Shown here in pieces: positions 1 to 6,244 of a stretch of 7,350 nucleotides of DNA. The number at the start of each line of letters is the position of its first letter. Within the stretch, counting starts at the first letter, position 1. Origin of the DNA: an uncultured Bacteroidales bacterium (GTDB taxonomy: Bacteria; Bacteroidota; Bacteroidia; Bacteroidales; Paludibacteraceae); assembly GCA_903873355.1 (NCBI GenBank), contig CAIQOG010000534.1, positions 1-7,350 on the forward strand. The letters are read 5' to 3'. A model generated the notes under the pieces. The model did not search any database and was not told where the DNA came from. It worked only from the letters and a program-made list of their open reading frames with translations. The position numbers were made by a program, and so were the translations under genes.

Positions 1-272
1 AGAAACAATTCGTCAGCCTGAATTTTCTGTGGATAAAGCAGCATGCTGAAAAGCAGATTCTTTCCTTGTTCCGCTTCCCATGTATTTCCGGTTTGCCCTT
101 TTCCGGCTGATTGAAAATCAGTATATACCACAAAACCTTCAACCAATGGCTCTCTGCGAAGCATTTCCCAAAGCAAAGTGTTGGTGGAAGGTGTTTCAGG
201 AGTATAAAAAACCCCTAACCCCTGAAGGGGAACTGAGTTTGTTTCGTCTACTATCTCTTTATCTACAATCAT
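1..272 (-). CDS. birA: Biotin-[acetyl-CoA-carboxylase] ligase, N-terminal part (3' end outside window)
   Basis: The frame from ATG at 272-270 stays open to the window edge (90 codons). It contains the hallmarks of biotin-protein ligases: TPSTNTLL (residues 28-34 region) and the biotinyl-AMP loop GKGQTGNTW (57-65), followed by EAEQGKNLLFSMLLYP. Enzymes of this family make biotinyl-5'-AMP and transfer biotin to a lysine of biotin carrier proteins such as the acetyl-CoA carboxylase subunit, in the cytoplasm. There is no room for the N-terminal DNA-binding domain of E. coli BirA, so this is a ligase-only form. The start is forced: no in-frame ATG, GTG or TTG lies between codon 1 and the STN motif. 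As a result, residues 13-21 come from a repeated intergenic element (copy A). A purine-rich AAGGAAGAG sits a few bases upstream. The gene lies 46 bp after dacB in the same direction and may be co-transcribed with it. Identity is confident; the first 20 residues are atypical. Confidence 0.9.
   Translation of the reverse strand, partial: MIVDKEIVDETNSVPLQGLGVFYTPETPSTNTLLWEMLRREPLVEGFVVYTDFQSAGKGQTGNTWEAEQGKNLLFSMLLYPQKIQADELF
210..234 (-). repeat. G/C-block repeat, copy A, inverted, inside birA
   Basis: Read on the minus strand it is AGTTCCCCTTCAGGGG followed by TTAGGGGTT. It is the same CCCC-TTTA-GGGG-TTT-GGGG pattern as copies B and C, in the opposite orientation. It lies within the birA reading frame and encodes about residues 13-21 (S-V-P-L-Q-G-L-G-V) without a stop codon. 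Pairing with copy B covers 21 positions with two mismatches. Confidence 0.85.
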
Positions 273-286
273 ATTATTCTCTTCCT

Positions 287-311
287 TAAGCCCCTTTAGG
301 GGTTTGGGGTT
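287..311 (+). repeat. G/C-block repeat, copy B, between dacB and birA
   Basis: The core is CCCCTTTAGGGG followed by TTTGGGGTT. It is a direct repeat of copy C, which lies a few bases to the right, and an inverted repeat of copy A. Its inner CCCC/GGGG can also form a small hairpin by itself. It occupies most of the 46-bp gap between the dacB stop and the birA start. Confidence 0.85.
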
Positions 312-317
312 CTCTCT

Positions 318-345
318 CTTAGTCCCCTTTAGGGGATTTAGGGGC
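318..345 (+). repeat. G/C-block repeat, copy C, forming the 3' end of dacB
   Basis: The sequence is CTTAGTCCCC, TTTAGGGGAT, TTAGGGGC. On the minus strand it is translated as the last eight residues of dacB (A-P-K-S-P-K-G-D) and supplies its TAA stop at 321-319. It resembles dispersed G/C-block elements that I recall from Bacteroidota genomes, though the copy number here cannot be judged from one window. Confidence 0.85.
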
Positions 346-1746
346 AGTTATCTGTAACAAGAATTCTTCAATTTTCTTTTCTACTTCGTGCGTTGTACCG
401 TTCGGATAATTTACCATAATGGCAAAAACCAGCGTTTTGTTTTTCAGTTCGATATAGCCCGCATAGCATTTCACGTTGTCGATAGTTCCGCTTTTGGCGT
501 GGACTTTTCCTTCCAGTTTTGTGTTGACTAACAAATCGGACAACGTTCCCCTTCCGCCCGAAACAGGCAGGCTGTTGTAAAATTCGGTTGAGTAGCTGCT
601 TTTCGTTTTCATATACCTGAGCAAATCCACAAAGAAATTAGCTGATACAGCGTCCGCAGGTGTAAGTCCGCACCCGTCATATTGATACAGTTGATTCATA
701 GGTAATCCCAGAGTTTTCCAGTAATTGTGGATAAAGTAAAGGGATTGATTGGTGCTGCCCACACTATGAGTTTTTGTGCTTATCAGTTTGAACAGGTACT
801 CGGCAAAATGATTGTTGCTTTTCACGTTTGTTTCGGTGATAATATCTTTCAGTGCCGGCGAAAGGTATTTGTAAATCAGTTTTCTGTTAGCTGAAACAGA
901 CTGAACCGTGTCAGAATCATTAATTTTTACACCGCTTTCTGCCAGTCTGTTGTGCAGGTGAAGTGCCAACAGCTGCGCCGGATTGGGTATGTCGCCTTTC
1001 ACAGTGAATTCAGCTTTGTTGGCGGGAATTTCGCCGTACACGCTGCGGTCCAACGCGTAAGGTGCACCATAAAAATAAGCTTTATCGCGATCGGTGGAAG
1101 TGCTTTGCAGATGATTTTCCATTTTCAATCCGGCAATTTCAGGTTCTACCCGCAGTATGTCAGGGGTGGTGCCAATTGCACCCGAGCGAAAAACCATCCG
1201 GTAGGTATTATCCATGTACGAAATGCCATGAATGCCAGGTGCATAGTAGTTCCCGATATCTTCCCATGTCCATTTGGGATTCAGCAGCTGCGTTTCGAAA
1301 ATTGTTTCGTCCGTCAATATGCGTCCGGTTATTTTGTTTATGCCGGCTTGCTTTATTGCCTGTACCCATTTATGTAGAAAGTTTCTCTCGCCCAGTTTCT
1401 CCGAACCTAAGGTTGGATCGCCGCCGCCACAAATATATAAATTGCCTTTCAATGTGCTGTCGGGGCTGATAGTGCCATCAATCTCCAGCCGGGTTTCAAA
1501 CCGAAAATCAGGTCCGAAAAGTTCGAGAATGGTGGCTGTGGTCACCAGCTTCATCGTGGAAGCAGGTGTAACAAGGTTTTCGGGACGATACTGACAGAGT
1601 GTTTTGTTGGTTTTCAGGTCTTTTACCAGCAGACTAATATTAGCATTTGCCAGCAGCGGACTTTGCACAAACTTTTCGACAGGTTTGGCTGCAAATAAGA
1701 GGATTGGTGGAAATAAGAGAAGGAAAAGTATCTGTTTGAAACGCAT
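319..1746 (-). CDS. dacB: D-alanyl-D-alanine carboxypeptidase/endopeptidase, PBP4 (peptidase S13) family
   Basis: This is a periplasmic penicillin-binding protein that trims or cleaves D-Ala cross-links in peptidoglycan. From the ATG at 1746 it is 475 residues, a normal length for the family. All three active-site motifs are present in the usual order and spacing: S63-T-M-K66 (nucleophile serine), S310-N-N312, and K418-S-G420. The family patterns GGGDPTLG (about 107-114) and LPVSGGRGTL (393-402) are also present. An N-terminal signal peptide (MRFKQILFLLLFPPILLFAA) probably ends near residue 20, and no lipobox is seen. A longer frame from TTG at 1776 is unlikely because that TTG is part of a -7 promoter box. 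The block usually read DGSG is DGCG here (357-360). The last eight residues are encoded by repeat copy C and are probably not part of the ancestral protein. Downstream, in the same direction, is birA. Confidence 0.93.
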   Translation of the reverse strand: MRFKQILFLLLFPPILLFAAKPVEKFVQSPLLANANISLLVKDLKTNKTLCQYRPENLVTPASTMKLVTTATILELFGPDFRFETRLEIDGTISPDSTLKGNLYICGGGDPTLGSEKLGERNFLHKWVQAIKQAGINKITGRILTDETIFETQLLNPKWTWEDIGNYYAPGIHGISYMDNTYRMVFRSGAIGTTPDILRVEPEIAGLKMENHLQSTSTDRDKAYFYGAPYALDRSVYGEIPANKAEFTVKGDIPNPAQLLALHLHNRLAESGVKINDSDTVQSVSANRKLIYKYLSPALKDIITETNVKSNNHFAEYLFKLISTKTHSVGSTNQSLYFIHNYWKTLGLPMNQLYQYDGCGLTPADAVSANFFVDLLRYMKTKSSYSTEFYNSLPVSGGRGTLSDLLVNTKLEGKVHAKSGTIDNVKCYAGYIELKNKTLVFAIMVNYPNGTTHEVEKKIEEFLLQITAPKSPKGD

Positions 1747-1773
1747 GGTTCGTGGTTTAAAATCATTCAAACA

Positions 1774-1781
1774 CAAAAGTA
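1774..1781 (-). promoter_or_regulatory. -7 box of the dacB promoter
   Basis: On the minus strand the sequence is TACTTTTG, an exact match to the Bacteroidota -7 consensus TAnnTTTG. It lies 27 bases before the dacB ATG, implying a leader of roughly 20 nt. I see no good TTTG at the -33 position; a T-rich stretch and a C-rich stretch are there instead, so the call rests on the -7 box alone. Confidence 0.45.
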
Positions 1782-1832
1782 AAAAGAAAAAACGGGATGC
1801 GGGTAAATAATCATGATATTATAAGTTATAGT

Positions 1833-1847
1833 ACGACTCCGAGTCGT
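1833..1847. repeat. Palindrome ACGACTC-C-GAGTCGT
   Basis: Two perfect 7-base arms flank one central base, so either strand can form a tight hairpin. It lies in the 175-bp gap between purM and dacB. No T-run follows on either strand, so it is not a clear intrinsic terminator. It looks like a small dispersed palindromic element of the REP kind, but other copies would have to be found to say so. Confidence 0.6.
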
Positions 1848-1869
1848 GTTACAACTACTAAAAGTAAGC

Positions 1870-1897
1870 AATCCCGACGCATGAAGCGTATGGGGTT
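1870..1897. repeat. Imperfect hairpin element after purM
   Basis: Arms AATCCC...GGGGTT (with one G-T pair) and ACGC...GCGT surround the loop ATGAA, with a 1x2 internal bulge (G1876 against A1890-T1891). The stem totals ten pairs. It lies 25-52 bases past the purM stop, so it could stabilise the purM mRNA 3' end or help stop transcription, but the U-tract of a standard terminator is missing. It is only about 22 bp from the palindrome at 1833-1847, giving a paired-hairpin layout. Confidence 0.5.
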
Positions 1898-1921
1898 GAG
1901 AAAATTATATTGTAATGTAGA

Positions 1922-3088
1922 TTAATATTCAAACGTCCCAAACTCGCTTTCAATAAGCAGTTCTTTTTTGTCGGAAGCTTCGCAGTGGCCTATAATCTGA
2001 GCATCGATGTTGAAGGATTTGGAAATGTCGATAACCTGCTGAGCATATTCTGCAGGAAGATAAACCTCAAGACGGTGACCCATATTGAACACTTTGTACA
2101 TCTCTTTCCAGTCGGTTTTCGATTCTTTCTGTATCAGTTGAAACAGGGGTGGAACAGGGAAAAGGTTGTTTTTTATCACTTTAAGGTTATCAATAAAGTG
2201 AAGAATTTTGGTCTGTGCGCCACCGGAGCAATGCACCATGCCATGAATGTTCGGACGAAGTTCGGCCAGCAGTTTTTTCACCACCGGCGCGTAGGTACGG
2301 GTAGGAGAGAGAACCAGTTTACCTGCATCAATGCCCAGCCCCTCTATTTCGTCGGTCAATTTGCATGAACCTGAGTAAGCTAGGTTCTGAGGTATTTCGG
2401 GATTATAACTTTCGGGGTATTTCACAGCTAAGTAATTGGCAAACACATCGTGGCGGGCCGAAGTCAGACCGTTACTGCCCATACCGCCGTTGTATTCTTT
2501 TTCGTAGGTAGCCTGACCGCAGGATGAAAGTCCTACTATCACATCGCCGGCTTTGATATTGGCATTGTCAATCACGTCTGTGCGTTTCATGCGGCAGGTC
2601 ACGGTGCTGTCCACAATAATGGTGCGGACAATATCGCCAACGTCGGCCGTTTCTCCACCGGTAGGATAGATGTTCACGCCCATTTCGGCAAGTTCATTTA
2701 CCAAGTCGTTTGTTCCATTAATAATAGCCGAAATTATTTCACCCGGAATCAGGTTCTTGTTACGCCCAATGGTCGACGAGAGCAGAATATTATCGGTCGC
2801 ACCCACGCAAAGCAGGTCGTCGATATTCATAATCAGCGCATCCTGAGCAATACCTTTCCAAACCGAAATATCACCTGTTTCGCGCCAGTAAACGTATGCC
2901 AGCGACGATTTTGTTCCGGCACCATCGGCATGCATAATGTTGCAGTAATCGGGGTCGTTCCCCAAAAAATCTGGAATAATCTTGCAGAATGCATTCGGAT
3001 ATAATCCTTTGTCAATATTTTTGATAGCATTATGCACATCCTCTTTCGATGCAGAAACACCGCGCAAATTGTAACGTTGATCGCTCAT
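1922..3088 (-). CDS. purM: Phosphoribosylformylglycinamidine cyclo-ligase (AIR synthase), divergent Bacteroidota form
   Basis: PurM uses ATP to close the imidazole ring of formylglycinamidine ribonucleotide, giving aminoimidazole ribonucleotide in the fifth step of purine synthesis, in the cytoplasm. PurM-superfamily signatures appear in order: DGAGTK (55-60), an acidic/hydrophobic segment ending DDLLCVGA (90-97), GGETADV (144-150), LSSCG (187-191) with SNGLTSAR (205-212), PTRTYAP (262-268), HCSGGAQTKI (286-295) and FNMGHRLEVYLP (334-345). At 388 residues it is about 40 longer than the E. coli enzyme. About a dozen residues separate the two halves of the normally compact SSGxHSNG loop. There is no signal peptide. 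The ATG at 3088 directly precedes a conserved-looking N-terminus. No other pur gene is nearby. The superfamily also contains PurL, SelD, ThiL and HypE, but PTRTYAP and FNMG favour PurM. Confidence 0.87.
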   Translation of the reverse strand: MSDQRYNLRGVSASKEDVHNAIKNIDKGLYPNAFCKIIPDFLGNDPDYCNIMHADGAGTKSSLAYVYWRETGDISVWKGIAQDALIMNIDDLLCVGATDNILLSSTIGRNKNLIPGEIISAIINGTNDLVNELAEMGVNIYPTGGETADVGDIVRTIIVDSTVTCRMKRTDVIDNANIKAGDVIVGLSSCGQATYEKEYNGGMGSNGLTSARHDVFANYLAVKYPESYNPEIPQNLAYSGSCKLTDEIEGLGIDAGKLVLSPTRTYAPVVKKLLAELRPNIHGMVHCSGGAQTKILHFIDNLKVIKNNLFPVPPLFQLIQKESKTDWKEMYKVFNMGHRLEVYLPAEYAQQVIDISKSFNIDAQIIGHCEASDKKELLIESEFGTFEY

Positions 3089-3093
3089 TGTCA

Positions 3094-3124
3094 GGTTATT
3101 GGTTAACTGGTTAATCGGTTATTT
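3094..3124. repeat. Tandem GGTTAnnn repeat upstream of purM
   Basis: Four consecutive units are visible: GGTTATT, GGTTAACT, GGTTAATC and GGTTATTT. The array ends five bases before the purM start codon and so forms its translation-initiation region. I found no TAnnTTTG box or Shine-Dalgarno sequence in the 107-bp gap upstream of purM. Confidence 0.6.
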
Positions 3125-3170
3125 GTTTTTCCCATTACAGGGAATTTAATTCAGTATTTTGTCCTTTTAT

Positions 3171-3198
3171 TTAATTATCAACTGTCAACTATGAACTA
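3171..3198. repeat. Heptad tandem repeat overlapping the malQ stop
   Basis: On the minus strand there are four 7-base units: TAGTTCA, TAGTTGA, CAGTTGA and TAATTAA. The first three bases of the first unit are the TAG stop codon of malQ. This is a short degenerate array with an exact 7-bp period, resembling the heptanucleotide repeats seen between genes in several bacterial groups. Confidence 0.6.
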
Positions 3199-5865
3199 AC
3201 GACCTGAGGTCGAAATCATCTCCTTCACTTTATCATTAAACCGGTCTTCAGTGAGCAATTGTTCCAACGTGATGTGCATCCGGTAGCACCAGAAATTACG
3301 CGGGTTACTTGGCACGTTGATACGTTCGGCAAAGGGGTGTTCGTGTTTCAGTCCGGCATCGATGGCTATATAATCCTGCCACGGCAGAATAATCAGCATG
3401 GCTTTTGAATCGAGATGCTGCTGAATAATGCGTTCCACTATCCAGGTCTGACATTCTACGGGTGCCGGTCCCTGCATGCCGAGAACCTGATTGTAGAATC
3501 GTTGCGAAATGGCATGATCTTCTTCCCACCAGGCCCGCAAAGGATTCATGTCATGCGTTCCGGTAGTGCAAACCGAGCGATAAGGTGCATCCGCCGGCAT
3601 AGCGAATTCGGTATTTGGTTTTTTTGGCATGCGCTGAATTTCCAGACTGATAATCTCCAGTGCATTCATCACATCCGGTACAGAATCGGGTACCATCCCC
3701 AAATCCTCACCGCAAACCAGCATATTGGTTGACGATATCAGTGCGGGAAGTTTTTTCAACGCTTGCTGCTTCCAGAATTCAGTATGTCGATGATAGAAAT
3801 AGTCAACATAAATACGGTCGAGCAGGCGGCGCATTTCATCCGGCAGGTCGCGGAACGTGGCTGAACTTTGCATGGAGATGCGAGGATGAAATTTATCAGG
3901 CTGACGAACATCACGAACAAAAAGCACTTCGCAGTGAAGCATATACAGGCCGTCCCGAATCAAAACTTCCTTGTTTCCAAAATTATATCCCAGCGATGCA
4001 AAATGTGCTTCGATTTTCTTCTGTGTGTCGAATTCCGGCTTGAATTTGTAATTCTGCCAGCCGTCCTGCAGCAAATACTCACGAATCACATCGTCAGTAT
4101 ATTTGCCGAAAGTGGCATAGAGTACATGTTCTTTAAGATAGGGTTTCAGAAAGCGGTTTTCATCCCACCACAAACCTTTAGCTTCCAGTTCCTGACGGGT
4201 AAAAGGTATACTCGGATTAAAACTACCGGTCAGCCCCCAAACATCATTTATTGGAATTTCCCAGATACGGAAAAATCCCAAAATATGGTCGATACGATAA
4301 GCATCGAAATATTCAGCCAGTTTTTGGAATCGTTTACGCCACCACAGGTATCCGTCTTTTTCCATCATTTCCCAATTGTAAGTAGGAAAACCCCAGTTCT
4401 GACCGGTAGCCGAGAAATCATCGGGTGGTGCTCCCGCCTGTGAATTGGTGTTGAATAAATTTGGTTCTACCCATGCATCCACGCTACGCGGACTAACTCC
4501 AATCGGGATGTCGCCTTTAATTGCAATACCATTGGCACGGGCATAATCATGCACTTCAATCAACTGTTTATGCAGATGATATTGCAGAAAGTAGAAAATG
4601 GCAACTTCGTGATAATGTGGTTTGTCTTTGGATGCTAAATCTTCAATTTCTGATTTATTATAGCGACTGAATTCCGGCCATTTGCTGAATTCCGGTGTTC
4701 CGTACAAATCGCGCAGATAGGAAAATACAGCGTATGGAATCAACCATTCTCGATTAGCTTCGAAGAAATTTTTGTAATCAACAGTTGCAAAAACTGCCTT
4801 ACTTTCGTACGGATAAACGGTTTTGAAGTATTCCCATTTCGCATTCATCACGTTCTGATAATCCGAAAATGTTTTTGTGTTCAGTTCCTGTTTTATGGCT
4901 GCAAAATAATCTTTTTCCTTTTTTGTTTTTAATTTCCCCACATTGTCCAGATTCAGGTAAATGGGATGCAGTGCATACACCGAAACGGCATTATAGGGAT
5001 AAGAATCGTAATTAGTATGGTATAGTATGGTGTCGTTAATCGGCAAAGTTTGAATAATATGTTGTCCGGTGCGTTTCGCCCAGTCCACCATTTTCTTTAA
5101 ATCAAAGAATTCACCAATTCCGAAACTTTCTTCGCTACGAAGTGAAAATACAGGAATAGCAACTCCTGCACCTTTCCACGACTTAATGGTACGGATAAAA
5201 TGTTCATCGTTCACAATGGTGAGTTGCTTCGGATCGGCTTTTGCCAATGTGCGGTTAGGACCACCGCCCCACGCCAGCACTTCATCGGTAGCCGTGTCAA
5301 CAATCAGGTATTTATATTCGAGTGGAAATTTTAGTTTGGTGGCATCAAGAGCAATGCTCCAGATTGGATAACCCGAATCATTGAGTTTCATTTTTCGTGA
5401 AACATCCCAGTTACCAAGCGCTTCCTGATTGCCTACAACAGCAAAATGCCGGTTAGGTTCCATTTGTGGACAATTAATGGTCAGAACCACATTGCCGTTC
5501 TGTTGATTAGAATTGGGATTTTCGGAGCGTTTGAAAAAACAATCTGAAAAAGCTGCGCTTTTAAACGGACTGTCGCCGTAAGATGCACGCCAATTGTCGA
5601 AAATCCGTACTTTTTCAGTTGAAGCAGTAATATTTACCTGACGAATTCCACCGTACTCGTAAAATGAAGTTTTGTCGGGATTTAGAACTGAGTATTGGTA
5701 GGAAATAATTGTCGAATTCGGTTCTATATTTATTTCAGCCGACCAGACAGATTTGTCGTTGCAACTCATCATTAAGCTTTGAGTTGTATTGGAGGACGTA
5801 TGTAAAAACAGAACCAGAGTCTGACCCCATTCTGTTTTAAAATGAATGCTGAAGTGTACTTTCAT
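3196..5865 (-). CDS. malQ: 4-alpha-glucanotransferase, DPE2-type (two CBM20 modules plus GH77)
   Basis: This enzyme moves glucosyl or maltooligosyl units between alpha-1,4-glucans during maltose and starch-derived glucan use. It is 889 residues with no signal peptide, so probably cytoplasmic. Residues about 1-100 and 125-225 look like tandem CBM20 starch-binding modules; the second contains VVGNQEALGNWD (143-154). The GH77 domain starts near 230. Its active site is visible: nucleophile D526 in YRIDH, acid/base E720 in VCGEDLG, and third carboxylate D772 in GTHD. GAPPDDFSATGQNWGFP (478-494) is the conserved family loop. D526 and E720 are 194 residues apart, against about 47 in simple amylomaltases such as the Thermus enzyme, so the catalytic domain carries an insertion of about 150 residues. 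Tandem CBM20 plus this insertion is the architecture of plant DPE2, which acts on maltose. The same substrate is likely here but is inferred. The gene stands alone between tRNA-Cys and purM. Confidence 0.95.
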   Translation of the reverse strand: MKVHFSIHFKTEWGQTLVLFLHTSSNTTQSLMMSCNDKSVWSAEINIEPNSTIISYQYSVLNPDKTSFYEYGGIRQVNITASTEKVRIFDNWRASYGDSPFKSAAFSDCFFKRSENPNSNQQNGNVVLTINCPQMEPNRHFAVVGNQEALGNWDVSRKMKLNDSGYPIWSIALDATKLKFPLEYKYLIVDTATDEVLAWGGGPNRTLAKADPKQLTIVNDEHFIRTIKSWKGAGVAIPVFSLRSEESFGIGEFFDLKKMVDWAKRTGQHIIQTLPINDTILYHTNYDSYPYNAVSVYALHPIYLNLDNVGKLKTKKEKDYFAAIKQELNTKTFSDYQNVMNAKWEYFKTVYPYESKAVFATVDYKNFFEANREWLIPYAVFSYLRDLYGTPEFSKWPEFSRYNKSEIEDLASKDKPHYHEVAIFYFLQYHLHKQLIEVHDYARANGIAIKGDIPIGVSPRSVDAWVEPNLFNTNSQAGAPPDDFSATGQNWGFPTYNWEMMEKDGYLWWRKRFQKLAEYFDAYRIDHILGFFRIWEIPINDVWGLTGSFNPSIPFTRQELEAKGLWWDENRFLKPYLKEHVLYATFGKYTDDVIREYLLQDGWQNYKFKPEFDTQKKIEAHFASLGYNFGNKEVLIRDGLYMLHCEVLFVRDVRQPDKFHPRISMQSSATFRDLPDEMRRLLDRIYVDYFYHRHTEFWKQQALKKLPALISSTNMLVCGEDLGMVPDSVPDVMNALEIISLEIQRMPKKPNTEFAMPADAPYRSVCTTGTHDMNPLRAWWEEDHAISQRFYNQVLGMQGPAPVECQTWIVERIIQQHLDSKAMLIILPWQDYIAIDAGLKHEHPFAERINVPSNPRNFWCYRMHITLEQLLTEDRFNDKVKEMISTSGR

Positions 5866-5910
5866 CTGTTTATATTTATTCTTTGTCTAAGGTCAGATGG
5901 AACTCGATGA

Positions 5911-5940
5911 CAAAATACAATAATTACCTTGTTAGTCAAA
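5911..5940 (-). promoter_or_regulatory. Predicted malQ promoter
   Basis: The minus strand reads TTTG (5940-5937), 19 bases, then TATTTTG (5917-5911). This is close to the Bacteroidota pattern TTTG-N19-21-TAnnTTTG, with the -7 box one T short. It would give a leader of about 40 nt before the malQ ATG at 5865. Confidence 0.5.
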
Positions 5941-5971
5941 AGTTGTGGTTTTGTCATATTCGTTTCATGGT

Positions 5972-5998
5972 ATTTGTAATGAATATTTCGTTACAAAT
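5972..5998. promoter_or_regulatory. 27-bp dyad upstream of the malQ promoter, possible operator
   Basis: ATTTGTAATGAA and TTCGTTACAAAT are inverted copies around TAT, matching at 11 of 12 positions. The dyad lies about 32 bp upstream of the predicted malQ -33 element, where an activator would often bind. The arms are AT-rich and no T-run follows, which argues against a terminator. No regulator gene is in the window, so the binding protein is unknown. Confidence 0.35.
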
Positions 5999-6063
5999 TT
6001 AAATATAGAATTTTCAATGAAATCTGAAAGTTGTAAAACTTCCTGAAATATGACCGCAAACGA

Positions 6064-6122
6064 TTGAAAAAACAGAAAAACCTTCTTAGTTGCCGGATTA
6101 AATGTCAGCGCTAAGAAGGTTT
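6064..6122 (-). terminator. Rho-independent terminator of the tRNA-Cys unit
   Basis: On the minus strand AAACCTTCTTAG (6122-6111) pairs perfectly over 12 bases with CTAAGAAGGTTT (6089-6078), around a loop of about 21 nt. TTTTTCTGTTTTTTC follows immediately. The hairpin starts six bases after the tRNA 3' end. Confidence 0.85.
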
Positions 6123-6127
6123 CATTG

Positions 6128-6198
6128 AGGTTCGTGGCGGATTCGAACCGCCGTAATCGGTTTTGCAGACCGGTGCCTAGCCACTCGGCCAACGAACC
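6128..6198 (-). tRNA. tRNA-Cys (anticodon GCA)
   Basis: The 71-nt minus-strand sequence folds as a cloverleaf. The acceptor arms GGTTCGT/ACGAACC pair perfectly, the D stem is GCC/GGC, and the anticodon loop is CTGCAAA with GCA at 6166-6164. The T arm is GGCGG-TTCGAAT-CCGCC. The discriminator base is U (6128), the identity base of cysteine tRNAs. The lowest anticodon-stem pair is a C-A mismatch. The 3' CCA is not encoded (CAA follows the discriminator), so it must be added by the CCA-adding enzyme. It has its own promoter and terminator. Confidence 0.97.
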
Positions 6199-6213
6199 TT
6201 GTTTTTCGGTCTG

Positions 6214-6244
6214 CAAAGATAGTATTTTTTTTATTTCTGACCAA
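6214..6244 (-). promoter_or_regulatory. tRNA-Cys promoter
   Basis: The minus strand has TTG at 6244-6242, a 20-base spacer, then TATCTTTG at 6221-6214. This matches the Bacteroidota consensus TTG-N20-TAnnTTTG at every fixed position. The box ends 15 bases before the first base of the tRNA, so transcription would begin a few bases upstream of the mature 5' end. Confidence 0.75.

Larger units (their letters stand above)
206..311 (-). promoter_or_regulatory. Possible attenuator hairpin spanning the birA start
   Basis: In minus-strand RNA, copy B (311-291) can pair with copy A (230-210). Nineteen of 21 positions match, including three GGGG/CCCC blocks. The loop is about 60 nt and contains the birA start codon and the AAGGAAGAG upstream of it. 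The 3' arm ends in GGGG and is followed by six T residues (211-206), the layout of a Rho-independent terminator, but placed inside the first codons of birA. The pairing is visible in the sequence; a regulatory role is inference. It may be only a by-product of inverted repeat copies. Confidence 0.3.

Noticed and set aside
80..289. Plus-strand frame of 69 codons
   Set aside because: It is antisense to birA, whose minus-strand product has clear ligase motifs. The plus-strand product shows no recognisable feature.
319..1746. Cysteine in the dacB DGCG block in place of the usual serine as a sign of lost function
   Set aside because: The three catalytic motifs (STMK, SNN, KSG) are intact and this position is not one of the catalytic residues, so activity is expected to be kept.
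1747..1776. Ten-residue N-terminal extension of dacB from a TTG start
   Set aside because: The TTG is the end of an exact TAnnTTTG -7 box, and the downstream ATG directly begins a typical signal peptide.
3129..3144. Small hairpin TTCCC-ATTACA-GGGAA between malQ and purM
   Set aside because: It has only five pairs and no T-run on either strand, so it is not a supportable terminator.
3868..4443. Plus-strand frame of 191 codons
   Set aside because: It is a shadow opposite the conserved GH77 domain of malQ, with no motif or independent start signals. The other plus-strand frames over dacB, purM and malQ fail for the same reason.
5965..6216. Minus-strand frame of 83 codons containing SLAEWLGTGLQNRLRRFES
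   Set aside because: This is the familiar spurious translation of a tRNA gene. The frame runs through tRNA-Cys and its terminator.
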